Shown here: positions 1 to 6,592 of the stretch, in pieces
Layout: the number at the start of each line of letters is the position of its first letter
Position numbering within the stretch: position 1 is the stretch's first letter
Assembly: GCA_030667205.1 (NCBI GenBank)
Contig: DAOUWH010000024.1
Span: 1 to 11,205 of the forward strand
DNA: 11,205 bases
Direction: 5' to 3'
Source of the DNA: Nitrospirota bacterium
GTDB lineage: Bacteria > Nitrospirota > Thermodesulfovibrionia > Thermodesulfovibrionales > JdFR-86
Notes under the pieces: generated by a model
Database searches by the model: none
Told to the model about the DNA's origin: nothing
The model's input: the letters and a program-made list of their open reading frames with translations, nothing else
Made by a program: the position numbers and the translations under genes

Positions 1-1833
1 ATGTTTTTGCCGTCGCATGCGTTTTCGGAGGACCCGGGAGCCCTGAGAATAACGCTTCTTGAGGGCGACGTGTTCACCTATGACAACGACGACTGGATCG
101 CGGCGAATGTAAACATGCCCATTGGGAAAGACGACACTCTCTGGACCGCCGAGGACGGTCGGGCCGAACTCTACGTGCGGGGAGGCGCGTTCGTCAGGCT
201 CGATGAGACCTCATTGATAGAGGTGCTTGAGGTCGGGGATGAATCGGTGCGCCTCTTTCTTGAGGAGGGCCGCCTTTACGTAAACAACGAAAGGAGCGGT
301 TTTGAATACATCGAGATAGACTCGCCTTTTTCGTCCGTGCGAATTCATGACGGCTCAATTGCCATGGTAGACGTCTCGGAGTCCGGGACCGCAAGGGTGG
401 CGGTACTAAAGGGCTATGTCTATTCCCAAAGCACAAGCGGCGGCGTAAGGGTCAACGCCGGAAGCTCGGTCAGCGTTGGCGATGCCCTCTATGCCGATGT
501 CTCCCTGCTGGGGGAGCCCGGCGAATGGGAGCGCTGGAACAGGCGGAGGGACAAGTATTTAAAGGGGCCCTTTGAGAGCGCCAGATACCTGCCCGAGGAG
601 CTGAACGAATACGCGTATGACTTCGATGAAAACGGCAAATGGATATACGTAAAAGAACACGGCAATGTCTGGACCCCGACGGTCTCCATCTCCGTCGGGT
701 GGGCCCCATACAGGCACGGCAAATGGAAATGGATCCGCGGCAATTACGTGTGGATCCCCTATGAGCGTTGGGGATGGGTCCCCTCTCACTACGGAAGATG
801 GGCGCACGTCTCGCGCATAGGCTGGTGCTGGGTGCCTCCGCGCCACAGGGAGGTCTACTGGGGGCCGGGGTTCGTGGCCTGGGTCTACACGTCGACCTAT
901 GTATCGTGGGTACCCCTCGCTCCGCGCGAGATATATTACGGGTACGGCCACTACGGCCCCTATTCCGTCAACCTCGTAAACATCAACATCAACATTAACA
1001 AGACGGTCATAAACCGCGTTCACAAGAACGTCCATGTCAAAAACGCGGTGACCGTGGTGCACAGGGACGCCTTTCTTACGGGCAAGAAGGCAGATTTGAA
1101 ATTAAGGCACCGTCCGTTCGCAACCGGCAAGCCGGGCCTCGGCCCGCCTAACATCAGGCCTGAAAAGCCCCCGAAATCCGTTGCCAGGGGGCTCCGGAAG
1201 GATAAACCTTATACTGCCATGCTCGAAAGGCAGAGACCGGACATGAAAAAGGAGAAGAGACCTTTACGGTCGCAGGAACACTCCGCGTTTAAGCCCAACC
1301 CCCCGAAGAGGAAAAAATCCTACGAAAGGCCCCCTGCGCCCGGACAGGACATCGGAAAGAGGGAGCCCCAGCGGACCACCGTAAAGCCTGAGGGGCAGGT
1401 CCCCGTTAAAAAGTTCGAAACACCCGCAAGGAAAGACCGAGGGGATACCCCTGGCGAAACCATAAGGGTGAAGAAACAACTCCCGACCAAAAAGTTCGAA
1501 ACACCCGCAAGGAAAGACCGAGGGTATACCCCTGGCGAAACCATAAGGGTGAAGAAACAACTCCCGACGAAAAAGTTCGAAACACCCGCAAGGAGCAGCC
1601 TCGGGAAAGCGCCCAACAGTACAATAACGCCCAGGAAACAGAGCCCGCCGCCTATTGGTTCCACGGCACCTGATATCGAGGGACGGAACCAAGGCAAGGG
1701 CAACAGCAAAGTCAGGCAATTGAAACAGGAAGTGAACGCGGGAGCCTTAAAGAGCACTTCAGGAGGAGCCCCGAAGATTCACAGCAAGGAAAAACCGCGT
1801 CCTTCCGGCCGCAAGGCCCGGGACAGGAAATAA
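1..1833 (+). CDS. FecR-domain, Trp-rich DUF6600-type secreted protein (5' partial)
   Basis: The first residues look like the end of a signal peptide (LPSHA-FSED, with an AxA-like cleavage site) whose hydrophobic core is missing. The true start is therefore probably left of the window, and the ATG at base 1 is internal. Residues ~15-160 resemble a FecR-type beta domain (short strands such as ITLLEGDVFTY, AELYVRGGAFVRLDE, VRLFLEEGRLYV). Residues ~200-320 are rich in Trp, Tyr and Gly with repeating GKWxW, GWVPxHYGRW and WVPP patterns typical of DUF6600 proteins found beside FecR domains. A segment of NININ and VHKNVHVKN patches follows, then a very basic, Pro-rich tail from ~residue 360, including a 27-residue tandem repeat. 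The protein is probably exported and envelope-associated. FecR-like domains are known from anti-sigma signalling, but no TonB or sigma partner is visible here, so the role is unknown. A terminator follows immediately, separating it from the downstream genes. Confidence 0.8.
   Translation: MFLPSHAFSEDPGALRITLLEGDVFTYDNDDWIAANVNMPIGKDDTLWTAEDGRAELYVRGGAFVRLDETSLIEVLEVGDESVRLFLEEGRLYVNNERSGFEYIEIDSPFSSVRIHDGSIAMVDVSESGTARVAVLKGYVYSQSTSGGVRVNAGSSVSVGDALYADVSLLGEPGEWERWNRRRDKYLKGPFESARYLPEELNEYAYDFDENGKWIYVKEHGNVWTPTVSISVGWAPYRHGKWKWIRGNYVWIPYERWGWVPSHYGRWAHVSRIGWCWVPPRHREVYWGPGFVAWVYTSTYVSWVPLAPREIYYGYGHYGPYSVNLVNINININKTVINRVHKNVHVKNAVTVVHRDAFLTGKKADLKLRHRPFATGKPGLGPPNIRPEKPPKSVARGLRKDKPYTAMLERQRPDMKKEKRPLRSQEHSAFKPNPPKRKKSYERPPAPGQDIGKREPQRTTVKPEGQVPVKKFETPARKDRGDTPGETIRVKKQLPTKKFETPARKDRGYTPGETIRVKKQLPTKKFETPARSSLGKAPNSTITPRKQSPPPIGSTAPDIEGRNQGKGNSKVRQLKQEVNAGALKSTSGGAPKIHSKEKPRPSGRKARDRK
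1411..1594 (+). repeat. 81-bp tandem repeat (2.3 copies) inside the FecR/DUF6600 gene
   Basis: Copy 1 is 1411-1491, copy 2 is 1492-1572, and a 22-bp partial third copy is 1573-1594. Copies 1 and 2 differ at two positions only (a G/T and a C/G change). The unit is 27 codons, so the reading frame is kept. It encodes a basic unit beginning KFETPARKDRG and ending KKQLPTK. The near-identity at DNA level points to a recent duplication or ongoing slippage. Confidence 0.95.
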
Positions 1834-1866
1834 GGGCTTTCACAAATATTGAAAGCCCTGTTTATA
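1834..1866 (+). terminator. Rho-independent-type terminator after the FecR gene
   Basis: A perfect 9-bp stem (GGGCTTTCA at 1834-1842 with TGAAAGCCC at 1850-1858) encloses a 7-nt loop. It begins directly after the TAA stop codon at 1831-1833 and is followed by a T-rich stretch (TGTTTATA). The U-tract is short and interrupted, so termination may be only moderate. Confidence 0.75.
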
Positions 1867-1877
1867 CGCGATAAAAA

Positions 1878-1901
1878 TGGCGCCGAAGGCGTGATTCGAA
1901 C
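1878..1901 (-). other. tRNA-Leu-like 3' fragment, probable att site of an integrated element
   Basis: Read on the minus strand, this holds the invariant T-loop TTCGAAT, a 3' T-stem strand CACGC, an acceptor 3' strand CTTCGGC, a discriminator G and CCA, followed by a T-run. The order and lengths (7, 5, 7, 1, 3) are those of a tRNA 3' end. GCCTTCGGC plus CCA matches the end of bacterial tRNA-Leu genes whose acceptor starts GCCGAAG. The bases before the T-loop (AAAAG) cannot pair with CACGC and no other tRNA arms are present, so it is a fragment and not a gene. Tyrosine integrases commonly target tRNA 3' ends and leave such a fragment at the distal junction. The assignment as an att site is inference. 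Confidence 0.55.
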
Positions 1902-2246
1902 TTTTCATATACGCCAGCAACCCCTTGTTTTTAAAACCTTCTTCTGCCCTCGGAACAGGCCTGTTGACGGTCTGTTGACTGTTTTTAGTTTCGGGTCGCC
2001 AGCTTTTTCTATCGGATGATTGATACACTTCTTATCAAGCTCACCCTCATCAAGTCCGCGATCTGGCTTTAGGCCGGCGGCTTGGGCGGAAAGAACCCTA
2101 AAGATATACCTTTTTCTCTGTCGCAGAGAGCGTCGGATATTTTCATTCTGCCTTCCTTAATGGCGATGTTACAGGCAGCGGAGTGACAGATTAACTTCCA
2201 TTTATCCCTGCTCCACCACCCCCCTAGCGCTCCAAAAGCCGCGGAT
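1902..2246. other. Gene-poor gap with possible mobile-element debris
   Basis: I see no intact gene here. Two direct copies of CTGTTGAC (1961-1968 and 1972-1979, 11-bp period) lie about 60 bp from the tRNA-like fragment and could be integrase arm sites or remains of an integrase 3' end. On the minus strand, about 2069-2230 is open and reads like real protein (it contains WWSRDKWKLICHSAACNIAI and ends LGFFPPKPPA). It has no ATG, GTG or TTG start before it runs into the antisense of the kinase gene, so it is at best a decayed remnant of a gene I do not recognise. Confidence 0.4.
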
Positions 2247-2275
2247 TTGTGATGTAAGAAATTATGGTGTAAAAT
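2247..2275 (+). promoter_or_regulatory. Sigma-70-like promoter for the kinase-regulator pair
   Basis: TTGTGA (2247-2252) and TAAAAT (2270-2275) are separated by 17 bp, matching 4/6 and 5/6 of the sigma-70 consensus. Transcription would begin near 2281-2284, on top of the ATG at 2283. There is no Shine-Dalgarno sequence in front of that ATG, so a leaderless mRNA is plausible if the promoter is real. Confidence 0.45.
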
Positions 2276-2282
2276 TATATAT

Positions 2283-4745
2283 ATGGAAAGGATTCTCACA
2301 GGCAGTTCGGGCTTGATTCTCAAGACTTTTGACTTTCTGGGCACTCCGGCGATAGTCATCGGCAGGAATTTTGTCGTCCTTTCCGCAAATGCGATCGCCG
2401 ATGAGATATTCACTCACACGCCGGGCGATATGGTCGGCGCCGACATCAACGACTTCCTCGCCGTGCCGGGCACATGGGAGGACGACCTTTCGGCGCGGGA
2501 AGAAAAAGGCCGGAAGTTTGACGCCGCCCTTAAGCGAAAGGATGGGTCGGTAATGGCCGCCAGGGTGTCGGTAATGCCCCTTGAGCCGGAGGACGTGAGC
2601 CTGGTCATTATAGAGGACGTTTCGGACCAGAGGGTTCTCAAGCAGAGGGCGTCGCAGCGGACCAAGGAACTCATTATACTGACCACCCTCGCCAAGATTC
2701 TGACCAGCAACGCCGTAATCGACGAGATGTTAATAGAGGTCATCGACTTCCTGCCCCAAAGGATGGGTGTCGAAGCGGGATGGATTCATATCACCGAAAA
2801 CGACGGTAGCCTGAGCCTTCTCTTCAGCAAGGGCTATGACGGCGCAGATACCGACATAGCGCATCTTTCTCCGGGGGAGTGCCTTGCCGGCAAGGTTCTC
2901 TCATCGGGCAGGCCTCTTATGGTAAAGGATGCCCGGACTGACCCGAGGGTCAACCGCATAGACACCGGCGCTACGGGTTTCAGGAATATTGCATCGGTGC
3001 CCATCATTTCCAGGAACAGGATTTGGGGGATTCTCTCTCTTGCCAGCGTGAGGCCGGACCGTTTCACGTCCATGGACATGCAGGTGCTTTCGCTCATTTG
3101 CGGAGAGCTCGGCGTTGCCATGGAAAACGCGAGGCTCATCGAGGTGCTCCACGAAAAAATGAGGTACCTTGGCCTGATAAATGAGCTGAGCAGTACTGTG
3201 AACTCCAGCCTGAGCATAGGAACGGTGTTCAGGATCATGCTGTCGGAGCTCGGAAAGCTTATCGAGTACGACCGCGCCAGCCTCCTCCTTTATGACGAAA
3301 AGAGGAAGAACCTGCTGATCTTCGCCCTGGACACAAAAATGAAGACCGTCCTTCCAAAGGGCATGCGGGCGCCCCTTGAGGGCACGAGCGCGGGGTGGGT
3401 CATCAAGAACAACAGGCCCTGGATAAACCGTGACCTCGCCTCGGAGATTCAATTCGCCCACGACGCGAAACTCCGGGACGACGGCATAAGGAGCACAGTG
3501 AGCATACCTCTTTACCAGGACAAGATGCTCGGCGTGTTCAATCTGGACAGTTCGGAGCCCGGGAAATATACGGAAAAGGACCTTCAGATACTGCTGCCGG
3601 CATCCAAACACATCGCTATCGCCCTCGAGAACTCCATGCTGTTCGAGGAAATATCGAAGGAGAAGAAGGAATGGGAGAGGACATTCGACGCCATAACCGA
3701 CATGGTCTGGATAGAGGACATAAACCAGCGCGTTATCAGGGCGAACCAGGCCCTGCTCCAGAGGACTGGCCTGTCCATCGTTGATGTCGCCGGCACAAGA
3801 TGCGACGAGCTTCTTTCGCTGCTGGGATTCGGCAACATCGGGTGCCTTTGCACCGATACGATCTCGACGAAACTTCCATCGTCAAGGGAGGTCAGGTCCG
3901 AGGCGGGAGGGATCTTCAATTTCTGGGCGTATCCTCTCGTGGACGAAGAGGGACAGCTTTACGCGATAGTGCATTACCTCAAGGACGTCACCTCGCAGCA
4001 GAGGCTCGAGCAGCAGCTTCTAAGGGCCGACAAGCTCGCGTCGCTGGGCACGCTCGTGGCGGGCATCGCGCACGAAATAAACAACCCCTTGGGCATAATT
4101 GCAGGATACTCCGAGGCCCTGCTTAACAGGGCCAGGGATTCAAGGCTCCTCGATATGGAGGAGTTTGAGGATTTCCCCGAATACCTGGAGATAATACACA
4201 AGGAGATGTTCAGGTGCAAGGAGATAGTGGGCAGCCTGCTGGATTTCTCGCGCCCCCACAAGGGCAAGTCCAGGGAGCTTGACATCAACGAGCTTATCAA
4301 GGAAGTGATACTGATTGTGAACCACAGGGCCAAGCGGCTGCATTACAACCTTGTGCTCGACCTCAACCGCGACCTCCCGAAGATAGTTGCCGAGCCCGGC
4401 AGCATGAGGCAGCTCTTCATGAACATTATTATCAACTCGATGTATTTCACCCCCGAGGGCGGCACCATAACGATCAGGACCGAGATGGACAAACCCGGGG
4501 ACCCGGGCAAGGAGTTCATCAGGGTCTGCATAACCGATACCGGCCCGGGCATACCTCAGGAAATAGCAGACAGGATATTCGACCCGTTCTTCACGACCAA
4601 GCCTGTCGGCGAGGGCACAGGGCTGGGTCTTTCCATCAGTCACAAGATAGCGGAGGAACAGGGAGGCAGCATAGAGATCCGGAACGAGCAAGGCGGCGGT
4701 ACCACCTTCGTCATTAAAATCCCGGCAAAGGGTGAGGATGATTAG
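2283..4745 (+). CDS. Soluble PAS-GAF-GAF-PAS sensor histidine kinase (NtrB-like)
   Basis: This 820-residue kinase has no signal peptide or membrane segment, so it should sense a cytoplasmic cue. Domains in order are PAS (~14-116), a short coiled linker, GAF (~145-283), a second GAF (~310-450), a second PAS (~465-575), HisKA (~583-660) and HATPase_c (~705-817). The H-box is AHEINNPL with phospho-acceptor His597. The N-box Asn is N718 (NIIINSMYF), the G1 box is DTGPGIP starting at D752, and FDPFFTTKP plus GTGLGLSIS provide the F and G2 boxes. All catalytic motifs are intact. The ATG at 2283 keeps the whole first PAS but has no Shine-Dalgarno. The gene overlaps the response regulator by 8 bp, so the two are very likely a cognate pair. 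GAF and PAS domains bind small molecules or cofactors; the ligand here is unknown, possibly the methylated substrate or a redox signal of the downstream operon (inference). Confidence 0.93.
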   Translation: MERILTGSSGLILKTFDFLGTPAIVIGRNFVVLSANAIADEIFTHTPGDMVGADINDFLAVPGTWEDDLSAREEKGRKFDAALKRKDGSVMAARVSVMPLEPEDVSLVIIEDVSDQRVLKQRASQRTKELIILTTLAKILTSNAVIDEMLIEVIDFLPQRMGVEAGWIHITENDGSLSLLFSKGYDGADTDIAHLSPGECLAGKVLSSGRPLMVKDARTDPRVNRIDTGATGFRNIASVPIISRNRIWGILSLASVRPDRFTSMDMQVLSLICGELGVAMENARLIEVLHEKMRYLGLINELSSTVNSSLSIGTVFRIMLSELGKLIEYDRASLLLYDEKRKNLLIFALDTKMKTVLPKGMRAPLEGTSAGWVIKNNRPWINRDLASEIQFAHDAKLRDDGIRSTVSIPLYQDKMLGVFNLDSSEPGKYTEKDLQILLPASKHIAIALENSMLFEEISKEKKEWERTFDAITDMVWIEDINQRVIRANQALLQRTGLSIVDVAGTRCDELLSLLGFGNIGCLCTDTISTKLPSSREVRSEAGGIFNFWAYPLVDEEGQLYAIVHYLKDVTSQQRLEQQLLRADKLASLGTLVAGIAHEINNPLGIIAGYSEALLNRARDSRLLDMEEFEDFPEYLEIIHKEMFRCKEIVGSLLDFSRPHKGKSRELDINELIKEVILIVNHRAKRLHYNLVLDLNRDLPKIVAEPGSMRQLFMNIIINSMYFTPEGGTITIRTEMDKPGDPGKEFIRVCITDTGPGIPQEIADRIFDPFFTTKPVGEGTGLGLSISHKIAEEQGGSIEIRNEQGGGTTFVIKIPAKGEDD

Positions 4746-6069
4746 GGTATTTGTAATCGACGACGAGGAGCCTTTCAGGAAGCTCCTCAAGAAAGAGCTT
4801 GCCCTGAAGGGCTTCGCAGTCGATGCCGCGGCCGACGGCAAGAGTGCCCTCAGGGAGCTTAAGAAGAAATCCTATGATGTTATACTTCTGGACATCGTCA
4901 TGCCGGGCATGGATGGCATCGCGTTCATGAAAAAGCTGAAGGGCGACCCTGCGGCGCCGGCTATCATAGTGCTCAGTGGCAAGGCCACCATCGAGACAGC
5001 CGTCGAGGCCATGAAAAACGGCGCCTACGACTACCTTTCAAAGCCTTATAAGCTTGACGATCTCGAGATAATAATAGGCAGGGCCTACGAATACAGAAAG
5101 CTCAACCGTCAAAGCAGCATGTTCCGGCAGGAACTCATAAGAAAGGCGTCGCCTTCCAAGATAATCGGAAGCTCGAAGCGGTTCAGGGACCTCATGTCGC
5201 TTGTGAGGAAGATTGCCCCCACCGACTCCACGGCACTCATCATCGGCGAGTCAGGCACCGGGAAGGAACTTATCGCAAATACCTTATGGCAAAACAGCAG
5301 CCGAAGCGGCATGCCCTTCACGTTCCTTAACTGCGCGGCCCTTTCGGAAAACATCATAGAGAGCGAGCTCTTTGGCCACGAAAAGGGCGCATTCACAACC
5401 GCCTACCAGACTAAATACGGCATAGTGGAGGTCGCAGACCGCGGGACCCTGTTCCTCGACGAAATTGCGGAATTCCCTCTTCAGCTTCAGGCAAAACTCC
5501 TCAGGTTCCTGGACTCGGGCGAGTTCCGGCGCGTGGGCGGCAACAAGCCCCTCAATGTGGACGTAAGGTTGATAGCCGCCACCAACAAGAACCTCCACGA
5601 AGTGGTAAGGCAGGGGGAATTCCGGGAAGACCTGTATTATAGGCTGAATGTCATCAATATAGCCGTCCCCCCGCTCAGGGAGCGGAAGGAAGACATCCCG
5701 GAGCTTGCCGCGCACTTCATACAGAAGTACTCGGCCCGCCTGGGAAAAGAAGTAAAGCGACTTTCCCCGGAGGCCCTCGAAACGATGAACGCCTATGATT
5801 GGCCGGGTAATATAAGGGAGCTCGAGAATGAGATAGAGAGAGCGGTAATCCTGTCGGACGAAGAAAAGATAGGCCCCGAGGATCTCTCTGTTCCCATAGC
5901 CCCTCAAGCCCGCCCGTCTTCTTCCGACATGCTCGAAGACCTAGAGAAGGGACACATCACGAGGGTGCTCAGAGAGACGGGGGGCAATAAGTCCAGGGCA
6001 AGTGAGATACTCGGCATAAACCGCAAGACCCTTCACCTTAAGCTCAAAAAATACGGCATCGCCGGTTGA
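4738..6069 (+). CDS. NtrC-family sigma-54-dependent response regulator (REC-AAA+-Fis HTH)
   Basis: The receiver (~1-115) has the acidic pocket D8-D9-E10, phospho-acceptor D52 (LLDIVMPGMDG) and K102 (LSKPYK). The AAA+ sigma-54 activation domain has Walker A GESGTGKE (170-177), Walker B LFLDEI (D241, E242) and the arginine-bearing segment YYRLNVINI/PPLRERKEDI. A Fis-type helix-turn-helix closes the protein (~417-441, NKSRASEILGINRKTLHLKL). The sigma-54-contacting loop reads GAFTTA (217-222) where the family consensus is GAFTGA. I chose ATG 4738 because MIRVFVIDDE is the normal receiver start and AAGGG lies 5 bases upstream; an in-frame GTG at 4732 would add two residues. It should be phosphorylated by the upstream kinase and, by position and by the motifs at 6084-6213, activate the operon that follows. 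Confidence 0.93.
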   Translation: MIRVFVIDDEEPFRKLLKKELALKGFAVDAAADGKSALRELKKKSYDVILLDIVMPGMDGIAFMKKLKGDPAAPAIIVLSGKATIETAVEAMKNGAYDYLSKPYKLDDLEIIIGRAYEYRKLNRQSSMFRQELIRKASPSKIIGSSKRFRDLMSLVRKIAPTDSTALIIGESGTGKELIANTLWQNSSRSGMPFTFLNCAALSENIIESELFGHEKGAFTTAYQTKYGIVEVADRGTLFLDEIAEFPLQLQAKLLRFLDSGEFRRVGGNKPLNVDVRLIAATNKNLHEVVRQGEFREDLYYRLNVINIAVPPLRERKEDIPELAAHFIQKYSARLGKEVKRLSPEALETMNAYDWPGNIRELENEIERAVILSDEEKIGPEDLSVPIAPQARPSSSDMLEDLEKGHITRVLRETGGNKSRASEILGINRKTLHLKLKKYGIAG

Positions 6070-6083
6070 GTCCTGCCCGCCAT

Positions 6084-6125
6084 GTGGGTGAATTTGCCCC
6101 ATAAGAGTGGGTAGACCTACCCCAT
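6084..6125 (+). promoter_or_regulatory. Twin GTGGG-N8-CCCCAT motifs, candidate activator (UAS) sites
   Basis: Two 19-bp imperfect palindromes of identical design lie at 6084-6102 and 6107-6125. Each has GTGGG, 8 spacer bases (both beginning with T) and CCCCAT, and the copies are 23 bp apart, roughly two helical turns. Outside the arms the spacers differ (TGAATTTG against TAGACCTA), which argues for selection on the arms. They sit about 75-115 bp upstream of the sigma-54-like promoter and just after the NtrC-type gene, the usual layout for enhancer sites of such regulators. Neither palindrome is followed by a T-tract, so a terminator is unlikely. Confidence 0.6.
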
Positions 6126-6197
6126 CTTGCTCAGGCTGACCGACCCGGCATTCCTGTAACACTGCGTAACCAAGAGATAATATCATTTCGGCCTCCC

Positions 6198-6213
6198 TGG
6201 CACAGAAATTGGA
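6198..6213 (+). promoter_or_regulatory. Sigma-54 (-24/-12) promoter candidate
   Basis: TGGCAC (6198-6203), 5 bases, then TTGGA (6209-6213) fits the consensus TGGCAC-N5-TTGCW with one mismatch, the C of the -12 GC being G. The two GG pairs are exactly 10 bases apart. The predicted start is near 6224, three bases before the ATG of the next gene. Placement directly downstream of a sigma-54 activator gene and the twin palindromes supports it; the -12 mismatch weakens it. Confidence 0.55.
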
Positions 6214-6226
6214 TTGTTCTTGCTGT

Positions 6227-6592
6227 ATGGAAACGCTTCTGGTTTGTTCTTGTGACCCTTTGTTCCTCAAAAGCCTCTATGGCATGCTCAGGCATGAGGG
6301 ATATGGGGTTGATATGGCCGAACACCCCTCCGACGCCGTAAGGATGAGCTTCGTCAAAAACTACTCGGCAGTGATCATGGACTCGGGAAATGTCGGGTTT
6401 TCGGCCTACGAGGCTGCAGCGGTCATCAGGAGCATATCGGACGGGGTGCCGGTCATCATAGCCGGGGGAACGGCCCCTTCTCCGGATTCCATACCCATAC
6501 GCAAGCCGCTTGACCTCGAGGAAGTAAAACAGGTTTTGGGAAGCATACTTGGTTTTGCATATTTCGATGAAAGGAGAATTCGAGACTCATGA
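6227..6592 (+). CDS. Stand-alone degenerate receiver-like protein
   Basis: This 121-residue protein has the length and beta/alpha rhythm of a single receiver domain. The phospho-acceptor position is kept (D52, in SAVIMDSG) and so is the conserved Lys-Pro (K93, in IRKPLDLEEV). The acidic pair of beta-1 is replaced by S8-C9, leaving only D10, and the Ser/Thr after beta-4 is Gly (VIIAGG). It may therefore be a pseudo-receiver that does not bind Mg2+ normally, or one that works as a protein-protein module. The amino end is Cys-rich (C7, C9, with D10). I chose ATG 6227 because it preserves beta-1; a TTG at 6209 lies inside the sigma-54-like promoter and the ATG at 6284 would remove beta-1. No Shine-Dalgarno is visible. 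It overlaps the next gene by 4 bp (ATGA), so the two are translationally coupled. Confidence 0.7.
   Translation: METLLVCSCDPLFLKSLYGMLRHEGYGVDMAEHPSDAVRMSFVKNYSAVIMDSGNVGFSAYEAAAVIRSISDGVPVIIAGGTAPSPDSIPIRKPLDLEEVKQVLGSILGFAYFDERRIRDS

Noticed and set aside
559..1062. 167-residue minus-strand ORF opposite the Trp-rich region
   Set aside because: The + frame has clear DUF6600 repeats; the antisense frame is a by-product of biased codons and has no recognisable motif or ribosome site.
1411..1594. CRISPR array
   Set aside because: The units are head-to-tail without unique spacers and lie in frame inside a coding sequence.
2901..4841. Long minus-strand ORFs (2901-3611 and 4140-4841) inside the kinase and regulator genes
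   Set aside because: The + strand encodes intact GAF, HisKA, HATPase and receiver motifs across the same bases; the antisense translations show no domain features.
5284..5907. 207-residue minus-strand ORF opposite the AAA+ domain
   Set aside because: It lies opposite intact Walker A/B and arginine motifs of the regulator; no independent evidence of coding.
6107..6125. Palindrome after the regulator gene as a transcription terminator
   Set aside because: The stem core is only 5 bp and no T-tract follows; the matching copy at 6084-6102 fits a paired protein-binding site better.
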